Shown piece after piece: positions 32,888-40,848 of a stretch of 64,000 bases of DNA (position 1 is its first letter; each line of letters opens with the position of its first letter). The notes under the pieces are model-generated. The model worked only from the letters and a program-made list of their open reading frames with translations, did no database searches and was not told where the DNA came from. This stretch comes from Nocardioides alkalitolerans (GTDB lineage: Bacteria > Actinomycetota > Actinomycetes > Propionibacteriales > Nocardioidaceae), in NCBI GenBank assembly GCA_038184435.1, contig CP116227.1, positions 2,323,501-2,387,500 on the forward strand, written 5' to 3'. Both the position numbers and the translations under genes were made by a program.

Positions 32888-34657
32888 TCAGCGCCAGAAG
32901 AGGACGGCGTCGCGCACGTCGTCCCAGAGCGCGTCGGGGGCCGGGGGCGTGTCGGGGGCGTCCTGGGCCGGAGCCCAGGAGACGCCCTGGGCGTCGGCCG
33001 CGAGGGCCGTGCCGCCGGCCGTCGCGGCCAGGAGCGCGGCGAACACGAGCCACAGGAGCGCGGAGTCGGCCACGGGGTCGACGACGGCGTGCACGGGGCC
33101 CCGCAGCCGGGAGCTGCCGGGCCCCGTCCACAGCGCGACCGCGAGCACACCCGCGCCGATCGCCAGGCAGACCGTGGTGGTGAGGCCCAGCGCGAGGGCC
33201 AGCAACCCGGCGCTCAGCGCGAGCAGCACGCCCCAGAGCACGAGCGCGACGGAGCCGAGGAACGACAGCAGGAGGAACCACGGGAAGCCCAGCACCGCCA
33301 GCGGACCGTCGCTCCAGTGCGCCCGTCCGCGCCGCTCCCGCCGCTCGCGCCGCGTGCTCGCGCCGAGGGAGACGGCCCGGAGGACGCAGACGAGCAGCGT
33401 CACGACGCCCGCGGTCACCCACGGCGCGAGCATGCCGGCCGCCGTCACGCACGACCCCAGGAGCAGCACGAGCACGCCCGAGCGGAACCGGGCCCCCGCG
33501 CCCCGGCGAGGCGGGGGCTCCTGCCACGGCGGCGGGTACGACGCGCGCTGCGGGACCGGCTGCGGGACCGGGCGCGGCGGTGGGTAGGGCGGCGGGGCCG
33601 GCTGCCGGGCCGGCTGCTGGACGGGCTGCTGGACGGGGGCCGCCACGGGCCGCGCCGTCGGCCGCGGCGGGGGCGGCTGCTGGTAGGGCTCGCGCTCGGG
33701 CGGCATGATCCGCGTGCCGCCCTCGAGCGGCGGGTCCTCGATGGTGGGGAGCAGGGCGGTGGCGGCGCCCGCGGCCGCCAGGTCCGTCTCGTCGGCCCCC
33801 GCCCCCACGAGCGCGGCACGGGCCCGGGTCGCGCCGTCGAGGCTGTCCGGGTCGATCCAGGCGCGGAGCTCGGTCAGGGTGGGGCGCCGGCGGGGGTCCG
33901 GGTCGAGGGCGCGCTCGAGGGGCCCGCGCAGCCGGGCCGGCACGCCCTCGAGGTCGTGCTCCCCGCGGCGTACCCGGTCCATGACCGCCATCGCCGGGCC
34001 GCGCCCGAACGGAGCGCGCCCCAGGGCGGCGAAGGCGATGGTCGAGGCCAGCGCGTGCACGTCGGCGGCCGGCGAGGCGTCCTCGCCGTGCAGGATCTCC
34101 GGCGCGAGGTAGCCCGGGGTGCCGAGCAGCCAGCCCGTGTGGGTCAGGCGCGGGTCGTCCGCCACGCGGGCGAGCCCGAAGTCGATGAGGATCGGGTTGC
34201 GGCCCTCCATGAGCACGTTCGACGGCTTGACGTCGCGGTGCAGCACGCCGACGCGGTGCACCGCGTCGAGGGCGGCGCACAGCTCGGAGGCGACGTGCAC
34301 GATGTCGCGCTCGTCGATCGCACCCTCCTCCTGCACGTGGTCGTGGAGGCTGAGGCCGGGCACGTAGCGCGTCGCGACGAAGGGGATCTCCGCCCAGGGG
34401 TCGGCGTCCATGATCTCGGCCACCCGACGGCTGCGCACGCGGCTCAGCGAGTTCACCTCGCGCGCGAGCCGCGCCCGGGCCTCGTCGTCACCCACGACGT
34501 GGGGCCGCAGCACCTTGAGCGCGACCCGCGGACCCCCGGGCTTCTGGGCCAGGTGCACGACCCCCATGCCGCCCTCGCCGAGGCGGGTCAGCAGCCGGTA
34601 CTCCCCCACGCGCAGCCCGGCGGGCGGGCGCTGCGGGTCGGAGGCGGTGGTCGGCAC
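32888..34657 (-). CDS. Membrane Ser/Thr protein kinase
   Basis: 589 residues. Kinase domain about 18-275: Gly loop GEGGMGVVHLA, VALKVL lysine, HRDVKPSNVL catalytic loop, DFGLA, and LGTPGYLAPE. Then a Pro/Gln-rich linker (about 325-400) and five or six hydrophobic segments to the C-terminus rather than one helix plus PASTA domains. The activation segment lacks the usual Thr pair seen in PknB. GTG 34657 has TACATT (34665-34670) 7 bases upstream, so leaderless. Substrate unknown. Confidence 0.92.
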   Translation of the reverse strand: MPTTASDPQRPPAGLRVGEYRLLTRLGEGGMGVVHLAQKPGGPRVALKVLRPHVVGDDEARARLAREVNSLSRVRSRRVAEIMDADPWAEIPFVATRYVPGLSLHDHVQEEGAIDERDIVHVASELCAALDAVHRVGVLHRDVKPSNVLMEGRNPILIDFGLARVADDPRLTHTGWLLGTPGYLAPEILHGEDASPAADVHALASTIAFAALGRAPFGRGPAMAVMDRVRRGEHDLEGVPARLRGPLERALDPDPRRRPTLTELRAWIDPDSLDGATRARAALVGAGADETDLAAAGAATALLPTIEDPPLEGGTRIMPPEREPYQQPPPPRPTARPVAAPVQQPVQQPARQPAPPPYPPPRPVPQPVPQRASYPPPWQEPPPRRGAGARFRSGVLVLLLGSCVTAAGMLAPWVTAGVVTLLVCVLRAVSLGASTRRERRERRGRAHWSDGPLAVLGFPWFLLLSFLGSVALVLWGVLLALSAGLLALALGLTTTVCLAIGAGVLAVALWTGPGSSRLRGPVHAVVDPVADSALLWLVFAALLAATAGGTALAADAQGVSWAPAQDAPDTPPAPDALWDDVRDAVLFWR

Positions 34658-34694
34658 GGCAGCGAATGTACCCGCGGCGCGCGCCGCAAACCGC

Positions 34695-35096
34695 TCAGCC
34701 GCGCGCGTCCAGCTCGGCGAGCGCGCCCTTCGGGGCGACCAGCCGGTACGACGCGTCCACCAGCTCGGCCACCTCGTCGAGGTCGATCGCGCCGGTGTCG
34801 AGGTCGATCCCCCGCCAGCCCGACGAGGCCCAGTAGCGCGGGAGGAAGAACCGCCCGTCCTCGTCGAGGGCCGCCAGCTCCGAGGGCTCGGCCTTGACGA
34901 CGACGGCCGCCGGGTGCGGGCGGCGCGACCCGTCGGCGAGCTTCTCCTCGCTGCCGAAGAGGCAGAAGATCTTCCCGACGCGGAAGGTCGGACGGCCGTG
35001 GGAGACGACCTCCTCCGCCCGCGGGTAGGCCAGCGCGACCTCGCGCAGCCGCCCGAGCCACGGGTCGGCGTCGTCGAACATGATCGGGTGCGGCAC
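34695..35096 (-). CDS. MmcQ/YjbR family protein
   Basis: 133 residues, small alpha/beta YjbR fold: FRVGKIFCLFG, AVVVKAEPSEL, RFFLPRYWASSGWRGIDL and DEVAELVDASYRLVAPK. Some members are said to bind DNA; function remains unclear. GTG 35096 begins on the last base of the peptidase stop TAG, so the two are coupled. No obvious link to the neighbouring peptidase. Confidence 0.85.
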   Translation of the reverse strand: MPHPIMFDDADPWLGRLREVALAYPRAEEVVSHGRPTFRVGKIFCLFGSEEKLADGSRRPHPAAVVVKAEPSELAALDEDGRFFLPRYWASSGWRGIDLDTGAIDLDEVAELVDASYRLVAPKGALAELDARG

Positions 35097-36628
35097 TAGG
35101 AACGGCCCTCCGACCCGCGGGCGAACGCGGCCCGGCCGCGGTCGGGCCACGTCGCGTCGCGCACCACGGCGCGCGAGGCACCGGCGACCACCGCACCGAC
35201 GAGGTCGTCACCGCGGCGCCACTCCGCGGGGTCGATGCCCCACCCCCGTCCTCTCCGGTCGACGAGCTGGACCGCACCGGTGGCGTCCCGGGCGACGACG
35301 ACCAGGTCCGCGAGCGGCAGCCACCGCAGGTCGCCGCCGACCCGGCCCCACAGGTCGGCGCCGTCGACGGCCATGCGGGCGCCACGGGCCTCTCCCCTCC
35401 CCCGGTGCCACCGCACCGACCGCGGGACCGCGTACGCCCGCGGGGCCGCCTGCCACGGCAGCCCGTCGTCGACCTCGAGACCCAGGGCGGAGGCACGGGA
35501 CGTCAGGTCCGGGCCCTGCTCGTGCGCGACGACCAGGGTCCGCAGCGCGGCCGCGAGGGTGCGGGACAGCTCCTCCGCCGTGGCGCTGCGGGCGTGCTCG
35601 ACCGCGGCGTCAGGGGTCCGAGGGGCGTCGCGCCCCATGAGCGTCGCCTCCGCCCAGGCGTCCAGCTGGTCCACCGGGTCGGCCCACCAGCGACGGCGCG
35701 CGGCGATCGTCGCCACGGCCTCCGTCAGCACCTCGGCGCGGATCCCTCGTCCGGCCACGCGGCGCAGCGTGGTGACGACGCCGTCGACGGTGGCCGGGAC
35801 GTCGTCGACCACGGGGTCCAGCACCAGGTCGAGCTGCACCTCGGCGGCGCCGACGGGGGTCGCGTGACCCCTCACGGTGTAGACGAGGGCCCGCGCGCCG
35901 CGCAGCTCGTCGTGCAGCTCGCGCTCGAGGCACTCCAGGAGCACCTCCGCGTGCGCGGTCGGCACCAGCAGCGACGCGGCCACACCGTTCTTCGGCGACT
36001 CCACCAGCGTCGGCACCCGCACCAGCGGCTCCGGGACGGTACGACGCGGACGTCGCCCCGCGGGCAGGCCGACCGCCAGGTCCACGGGCAGGGGTGCCGT
36101 CGAGGTCAGCACGGCGTTGCCGGCGACGAACCAGTGCCGCACCCAGTCCCGCACCTCGTCGACCGTGATCGACGGGAGGGCCGGCCAGCCGGCGCCCGCG
36201 ACGCCGAGGCCGCCCAAGCCGTACCGGTAGGTCAGCAGGCCGGGGTCGGCCGCGTCCCCGCCGGGCCTCTCCGCACGGATGACGTGGAGCTCGCGGACCA
36301 GGTCCTCGCGCGTGAACCGGCAGTCCCGCACCGCACCCGCGACCGCCTCGAGGAAGTCGGCCACCTCCCGCGGCGTACCGCCGGTGTAGAAGGTGACGGT
36401 GTCGGGACCGGTGACACCGTTCGCCCGGTGACCGACGTCCCCGATCGTGCGGAACAGCAGGTGCTCGGCGAGGTGCGTGATGCCCGCGAGGTGCGGCGGC
36501 TCGTCCGCTGCACCCACCCCGAAGGTCCAGGTGCCGACGACCGTGCCGGGCAGGTCGAGCCAGCGGGCGCGCACCCCGCCGCGCTCGCCGTCGAACGGCC
36601 CCGGGACGGCGAGGCGCACGCGCTCCAT
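35096..36628 (-). CDS. M16-type zinc metallopeptidase-like protein
   Basis: 510 residues. The inverted zinc motif HxxEH occurs as THLAEHLLFR near residue 48, with the downstream Glu candidate in EDLVRELHVIRAE. The N-terminal half fits one M16 domain (VVGTWTFGVGAADEPPHLAG); the C-terminal half is diverged and ends with a charged Arg-rich domain (VVARDATGAVQLVDRRG). No signal peptide, so cytoplasmic. Ribosome site GAGG lies 11 bases before ATG 36628. It follows ilvE by 13 bases. Confidence 0.8.
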   Translation of the reverse strand: MERVRLAVPGPFDGERGGVRARWLDLPGTVVGTWTFGVGAADEPPHLAGITHLAEHLLFRTIGDVGHRANGVTGPDTVTFYTGGTPREVADFLEAVAGAVRDCRFTREDLVRELHVIRAERPGGDAADPGLLTYRYGLGGLGVAGAGWPALPSITVDEVRDWVRHWFVAGNAVLTSTAPLPVDLAVGLPAGRRPRRTVPEPLVRVPTLVESPKNGVAASLLVPTAHAEVLLECLERELHDELRGARALVYTVRGHATPVGAAEVQLDLVLDPVVDDVPATVDGVVTTLRRVAGRGIRAEVLTEAVATIAARRRWWADPVDQLDAWAEATLMGRDAPRTPDAAVEHARSATAEELSRTLAAALRTLVVAHEQGPDLTSRASALGLEVDDGLPWQAAPRAYAVPRSVRWHRGRGEARGARMAVDGADLWGRVGGDLRWLPLADLVVVARDATGAVQLVDRRGRGWGIDPAEWRRGDDLVGAVVAGASRAVVRDATWPDRGRAAFARGSEGRS

Positions 36629-36641
36629 CGGCGGACGGACC

Positions 36642-37727
36642 TCAGACGACGCGGTGCATCCAGCCGAAGGTGTCCTCGGCGCGGCCGTACTGGATGTCGA
36701 CGAGCGCCTGGCGGATCGTGGTCGTGACCGGCCCGCCCTCGGCGTCCCCCGTCGCGGACGGCACCTCGCCGCCGGCCCACTTGAGGGCACCGACCGGGGT
36801 GACCACCGCGGCCGTGCCGCAGGCGAAGACCTCGACGATGTCGCCGCTGGTCACGCCGTCGCGCCACTCGTCGATCGTGAACTTGCGCTCGACGACCTGG
36901 TGGCCCAGCTTGCCGGCGAGCTCGATGATCGAGCTGCGGGTGATGCCCTCGAGGATGGTGCCGGTCTCCGGGGTGGAGATGGTGCCGTCGGCGTGCACGA
37001 AGTACATGTTCATGCCGCCGAGCTCCTCGACGTACCGGCCCTCCTGCGCGTCGAGGAAGACGACCTGGTCGCAGCCGTGCGCCGAGGCCTCCTGCTGCGC
37101 GACGAGCGAGCTGGCGTAGTTGCCGCCCGTCTTCGCCGCGCCCATGCCGCCGCGGCCGGCTCGCGTGTACTCCTCCGTGAGCCAGAGGCTGACGGGCTTC
37201 ACGCCGCCCTTGAAGTACGCCCCCGCCGGGGACGCGATGACCATGTAGGTCACGTGCTGCGAGGGCCGCACGCCGAGGAACGTCTCCGAGGCGAACATGA
37301 ACGGCCGCAGGTAGAGGCTCTTCTCGCCCTCCGCGTCCGGCACCCAGCGCTCGTCGGCACGCACGAGGGCGTCGACCGTGGCGACGAAGTCGGCGGGGTC
37401 GAGCACCGGCAGGGCGAGGCGCGCCGAGGAGCGCGCCATCCGCTCGGCGTTGGCCTCCGGCCGGAACAGCCACACCGAGCCGTCGGCGTGCCGGTAGGCC
37501 TTCATGCCCTCGAAGATCTCCTGCGCGTAGTGCAGGACCGCCGTGGCGGGGTCGAGCGTGAGCGGGCCGTAGGGCGTGATGCGGCCCGCGTGCCACCCCT
37601 CCTCGGGCGTCCACTCCACCGTCAGCATGTGGTCGGTGAAGTGGGTGCCGAACCCCGGCGCCGCCAGGATCTCGGCCAGGCGCGCGTCGTCGACGGGGGT
37701 CGGGTTGGGGGTGGTGCTGATCTGCAT
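36642..37727 (-). CDS. ilvE: Branched-chain amino acid aminotransferase
   Basis: 361-residue class IV PLP enzyme that makes Leu, Ile and Val from their keto acids with glutamate. HYAQEIFEGMKAYR, RPFMFASETFLGVRP, and PLP lysine in GAAKTGGNYASS (about residue 204); LEGITRSSIIELA is the family signature region. ATG 37727 has TACCGT (37735-37740) 7 bases upstream and no ribosome site, so the transcript is probably leaderless and starts after the leuB terminator. Confidence 0.96.
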   Translation of the reverse strand: MQISTTPNPTPVDDARLAEILAAPGFGTHFTDHMLTVEWTPEEGWHAGRITPYGPLTLDPATAVLHYAQEIFEGMKAYRHADGSVWLFRPEANAERMARSSARLALPVLDPADFVATVDALVRADERWVPDAEGEKSLYLRPFMFASETFLGVRPSQHVTYMVIASPAGAYFKGGVKPVSLWLTEEYTRAGRGGMGAAKTGGNYASSLVAQQEASAHGCDQVVFLDAQEGRYVEELGGMNMYFVHADGTISTPETGTILEGITRSSIIELAGKLGHQVVERKFTIDEWRDGVTSGDIVEVFACGTAAVVTPVGALKWAGGEVPSATGDAEGGPVTTTIRQALVDIQYGRAEDTFGWMHRVV

Positions 37728-37810
37728 GGGGGGCACGGTAGTCCACTCCTCGGGGGTCGTGGCAGGTCGGTGGCGGGTCGGGGGCAGGTCGGTGGGCGCC
37801 GGGAAATGCG

Positions 37811-37847
37811 ACGACGCCGGGCACACCCGCGGGGTGCCCGGCGTCGT
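37811..37847 (-). terminator. Hairpin terminator after leuB
   Basis: Perfect 14-bp stem, arms 37811-37824 and 37834-37847, 9-base loop. It lies 23 bases past the leuB stop and upstream of the ilvE promoter, so it insulates the two units. Confidence 0.8.
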
Positions 37848-37870
37848 GACGAGTCGTCAGGGAGCGGGGC

Positions 37871-38953
37871 TCACCCGGCTACTCGTGCGGCGATGGCGTC
37901 GCCGACCGCGGCGGTACGGCGCGGCTCGGCGCCCGCGCGACCGGCGAGGTCCGCGATCACGGCCTCCTCGATCGTCGCGGCGGCGGCGTGGTGCCCGAGG
38001 TGGTCGAGCAGCAGCGCGGCGGACAGGATCGCCGCCGTGGGGTCGGCCTTCTGCTGGCCCGCGATGTCGGGCGCGGAGCCGTGCACGGGCTCGAACATGG
38101 ACGGGGTGGTGCGGTCCGGGTTCACGTTGCCGGACGCGGCCAGGCCGATGCCACCGGTCACGGCAGCGGCGAGGTCCGTGATGATGTCGCCGAAGAGGTT
38201 GTCGGTGACGATCACGTCGAAGCGCGACGGGTCGGTCGTCATGAAGATGGTGGCGGCGTCGATGTGCAGGTAGTCGACGGTCACGTCGGGGTGCTCGGCG
38301 CCGACCTCCTTGACGATCCGGCTCCACACCGCACCGCCGTAGGTCAGCACGTTCGTCTTGTGGATGAGCGTGAGCTTCTTGCGGGGGCGGCGCTCGGCCC
38401 GGGCGAAGGCGTCGCGGACGACGCGCTCGACACCGAACGCGGTGGTGATCGAGACCTCGGTGGCGGTCTCGGCGGGCGTGCCGACGCGGATGGCGCCGCC
38501 GTTGCCCGTGTAGGGACCCTCGGTGCCTTCGCGGACGACGACGAAGTCGACGTCGCCCGGGGCGGCCAGCGGCGAGGTCACGCCGGGGAAGATCCGCGAG
38601 GGTCGGAGGTTCACGTAGTGGTCGAGCTCGAACCGCAGGCGCAGCAGCAGGCCACGCTCGAGGAGACCGGGCGGCAGGTTGGGGTCACCGGGCTTGCCGC
38701 CGACGGCTCCGAGCAGGATCGCGTCGTGCGCGCGGATCTCCTCCAGCACACCGTCCGGGAGCACCTCGCCGGTCGCGAGGTAGCGCTCCGCACCCAGGTC
38801 GTAGCGGGTGGGCTCGAACTTCACACCGGCAGGAGCGGCGACCTCGAGCACCTTGAGGGCCTCGGCGGTCACCTCCTGGCCGATGCCGTCGCCGGGGATG
38901 ACGGCGAGCTTCAGCGAGCCGGGAGCGGCGGACGTCGTGGAGGAGTCGGTCAT
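37871..38953 (-). CDS. leuB: 3-isopropylmalate dehydrogenase
   Basis: 360 residues; oxidative decarboxylation of 3-isopropylmalate (leucine route), also used on erythro-methylmalate in the citramalate route fed by cimA. LAVIPGDGIGQEV, LLGAVGGKPGDPNLPPGLLER, LRPSRIFPGV, FDVIVTDNLFGDIITDLAA and MFEPVHGSAPDIAGQ mark the beta-decarboxylating dehydrogenase family. A 41-residue gene precedes it by 11 bases; both follow a leader-peptide region. Confidence 0.96.
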   Translation of the reverse strand: MTDSSTTSAAPGSLKLAVIPGDGIGQEVTAEALKVLEVAAPAGVKFEPTRYDLGAERYLATGEVLPDGVLEEIRAHDAILLGAVGGKPGDPNLPPGLLERGLLLRLRFELDHYVNLRPSRIFPGVTSPLAAPGDVDFVVVREGTEGPYTGNGGAIRVGTPAETATEVSITTAFGVERVVRDAFARAERRPRKKLTLIHKTNVLTYGGAVWSRIVKEVGAEHPDVTVDYLHIDAATIFMTTDPSRFDVIVTDNLFGDIITDLAAAVTGGIGLAASGNVNPDRTTPSMFEPVHGSAPDIAGQQKADPTAAILSAALLLDHLGHHAAAATIEEAVIADLAGRAGAEPRRTAAVGDAIAARVAG

Positions 38954-38964
38954 GGCGGGTGAGC

Positions 38965-39090
38965 CTAGTTGTCGTCGGGACGGTCGCCGCGGGTGTCCCG
39001 CAGGTCGAGCGACGCCTGCAGGGCCTCACGGCTGTGGGGGTTCTGCGGGTCGTGGCTGGCGGGTCCCCACTCGGGATACATGTCGTACAC
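38965..39090 (-). CDS. Small 41-residue protein in front of leuB
   Basis: GTG 39090 has AGGAG 7 bases upstream. The peptide opens MYDMYPEWGPASHDPQNPHS and ends in a charged stretch (DLRDTRGDRPDDN). No hydrophobic segment, no Cys. It fills the space between the leader-peptide region and leuB, leaving 11 bases to leuB. The strong ribosome site and tight packing support a real gene; I recognise no family. It might aid leuB translation or be a conserved micro-protein. Confidence 0.6.
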   Translation of the reverse strand: MYDMYPEWGPASHDPQNPHSREALQASLDLRDTRGDRPDDN

Positions 39091-39367
39091 GGGTCGTCTC
39101 CTCTGGTCGCCGGGACCGGGCGGTCGCCGGGGGTGGTGAGTGTCGGTCGGTGCAGGTTGCAGCGGCGCTGCGTGTGCGACGCCCCGGGGCGGGGCCTGTG
39201 TCCGGACCGGGATCACCAGGAGGACTCGAGCGGTTCAGCGGATCGCGCGTGAGGTGCCGTGCGCCGCCGCGGGGCGTCGTGCCCGCATCGCGTGCGCTGG
39301 CTCAGGGGTGGGAGCGAGGAGCGGATGCGGGGATCCGATGAGGCCGGAGGGAGCACAACGCCGAACA

Positions 39368-39408
39368 CCGCGGCGAGGTGGCCTCACCTTCAGTGGGCCT
39401 CGCCGCGG
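39368..39408 (-). terminator. Candidate attenuator hairpin upstream of the leuB unit
   Basis: 11-bp perfect stem, arms 39368-39378 and 39398-39408, 19-base loop. The upstream arm on the minus strand overlaps the last codons of the leader peptide. The following minus-strand bases (TGTTCGGCGTTGT) are only moderately U-rich. The rest of the gap 39091-39537 shows nothing else I can name. Confidence 0.5.
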
Positions 39409-39437
39409 CGAACGATAAGTACGATCACGCTCCGCAT
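39390..39437 (-). CDS. Candidate leader peptide of the leuB unit
   Basis: ATG-started 15-codon frame, MRSVIVLIVRRGEAH, with six consecutive codons for Val, Ile, Val, Leu, Ile, Val. TACCTT (39447-39452) lies 9 bases before the ATG. The stop sits in the loop of a strong hairpin. The design matches the leader of ilvB in this window and the known style of branched-chain leaders. Confidence 0.65.
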   Translation of the reverse strand: MRSVIVLIVRRGEAH

Positions 39438-39537
39438 AGTGGGTCGAAGGTACGCCGCACCCGCGGCCAGCGGGAGCCCCTTCGGACGAACCGTTCACCA
39501 TCTGAGACGGATGGCCCGGAATGGCAGACTCGGACCC

Positions 39538-40104
39538 GTGAGTGCCCCGCCCGAGCTGCCCGACGTCGTCACCCGAGCCTTCGACGTGTCGCGGCGGGCG
39601 GGCTACGTCTCGTTCTGCCGGAACGAGACGGGGCGCCTGCTCGCGATGCTCGCAGCGACGCGGAGCGGCGTCATGGCCGAGTTCGGCACGGGCTGCGGGG
39701 TCGGCACGGCCTGGCTGCGCAGCGGCATGCGGGGCGACGCCCACATCCTGACGGCCGAGCTCGACGAGCGCCTCGCGGACGCGGCCGCGGAGATCTTCGT
39801 CGACGACACGCAGGTCGAGGTGCTGGCCGCCGACTGGTCGACGCTGGGCGGCAAGGGCCCCTTCTCGCTGCTGTTCCTCGACTCCGGGGACCCGGCGTCG
39901 GTGGCCGTCGACAAGATCGCCGATCTCGTGGAGCCCGGCGGGATCGTCGTGCTCGACGACTTCGTGCCGTGCGAGCTGTGGCCGCCCATCACCTACGGCC
40001 GCGTCGACGTGCTCCGCGAGCAGTGGCTCACCGACGAGCGGTTCACCGCGGTCGAGGTGATGGTGGCCTCCGACGCCTCAGCGGTCGTCGCGACCCGTCG
40101 CTGA
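39538..40104 (+). CDS. Class I SAM-dependent methyltransferase (O-methyltransferase-like)
   Basis: 188 residues. SAM motif I is EFGTGCGVGTAWL (about 46-58), followed by an acidic strand end (ILTAELDERLADAA) and LLFLDSGDPASVA, GGIVVLDDFVPC. The layout resembles catechol-type O-methyltransferases, though substrate is unknown. GTG 39538 has a CAGACT box 7 bases upstream and no ribosome site, so a leaderless start is plausible. The end overlaps the convergent YczE gene by 27 bases. Confidence 0.78.
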   Translation: MSAPPELPDVVTRAFDVSRRAGYVSFCRNETGRLLAMLAATRSGVMAEFGTGCGVGTAWLRSGMRGDAHILTAELDERLADAAAEIFVDDTQVEVLAADWSTLGGKGPFSLLFLDSGDPASVAVDKIADLVEPGGIVVLDDFVPCELWPPITYGRVDVLREQWLTDERFTAVEVMVASDASAVVATRR

Positions 40105-40752
40105 ACCCCGCAGGTCCACCGTGAAGAGCGGCAGCATCGCCTGGGTGAGCGGTCCGATCGCCAGCGCGTAGAGCAGCGTCCCCACCCCGACGACGCCCCC
40201 GAGGACCAGCCCGCCCAGCACCACGCTCACCTCGATGCCGGTGCGGACCAGCCGGAGCGACAGCCCGGTCCGGCGTGCGAGGCCGGTCATGAGCCCGTCC
40301 CGCGGCCCGCGTCCGAGCTGAGCGCCGATGTAGAGCGCCGAGGCGAAGCCGCACAACAGCACCCCGCCCACCATGAGCGCGACGCGGTCGAGCGGGCCGT
40401 CGACCTCACCGAGCAGGGCGATGGTGGCGTCGGCGCTGAGCCCGAGCACGAACGGGTTGGCCAGCGTGGCGAGGCCGGGCCGCTCCCGCAGGGGGATCCA
40501 GGCCAGCAGCACCACGAAGCTGGCCAGGATCAGCACCTGCCCGAGGCTCAGCGGGACGTGGGTGGCGATGCCGGAGTGCAGCACGTCCCAGGGCGCCAGC
40601 CCGACCGCGCCGCCGACCATGAGCCCCAGGGACACGCCGTAGCAGACGAGGCCCACGGTCATCTGCACCAGACGGCGGGGCAGGTGGCCCGCCCGCAGCT
40701 GGGCGAGGGGGCCGAGGTCCTGGAGGGTGCGGGAGGCGAGGGGCGTGCTCAT
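40078..40752 (-). CDS. YczE/YitT-type integral membrane protein
   Basis: 224 residues with five or six helices. Block LVCYGVSLGLMVGGAVGLAPWDVLHSGIA and GAQLGRGPRDGLMTGLARRTG fit the YczE/YyaS family. The function is not established; divergent pairing with a MocR-type regulator, as here, is frequent and suggests vitamin B6-related or regulator-linked transport. Confidence 0.84.
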   Translation of the reverse strand: MSTPLASRTLQDLGPLAQLRAGHLPRRLVQMTVGLVCYGVSLGLMVGGAVGLAPWDVLHSGIATHVPLSLGQVLILASFVVLLAWIPLRERPGLATLANPFVLGLSADATIALLGEVDGPLDRVALMVGGVLLCGFASALYIGAQLGRGPRDGLMTGLARRTGLSLRLVRTGIEVSVVLGGLVLGGVVGVGTLLYALAIGPLTQAMLPLFTVDLRGSATGRDDR

Positions 40753-40785
40753 GCCCCCAGCCTGAACCGCATTGGCCTTCTCATC

Positions 40786-40848
40786 CATAGCCACTTCTGG
40801 AAGAGTGGCCTGCATGAGCGCCACCGTGACCGCCTCGCGCATAGCCAC
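40786..40848. promoter_or_regulatory. Direct repeats in YczE/MocR divergent region
   Basis: CATAGCCAC occurs at 40786-40794 and 40840-40848, same orientation, 54 bases apart. MocR/PdxR-type proteins are known to bind spaced direct repeats at divergent promoters. The second copy lies inside the first codons of the regulator gene, which weakens the case. Confidence 0.4.
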
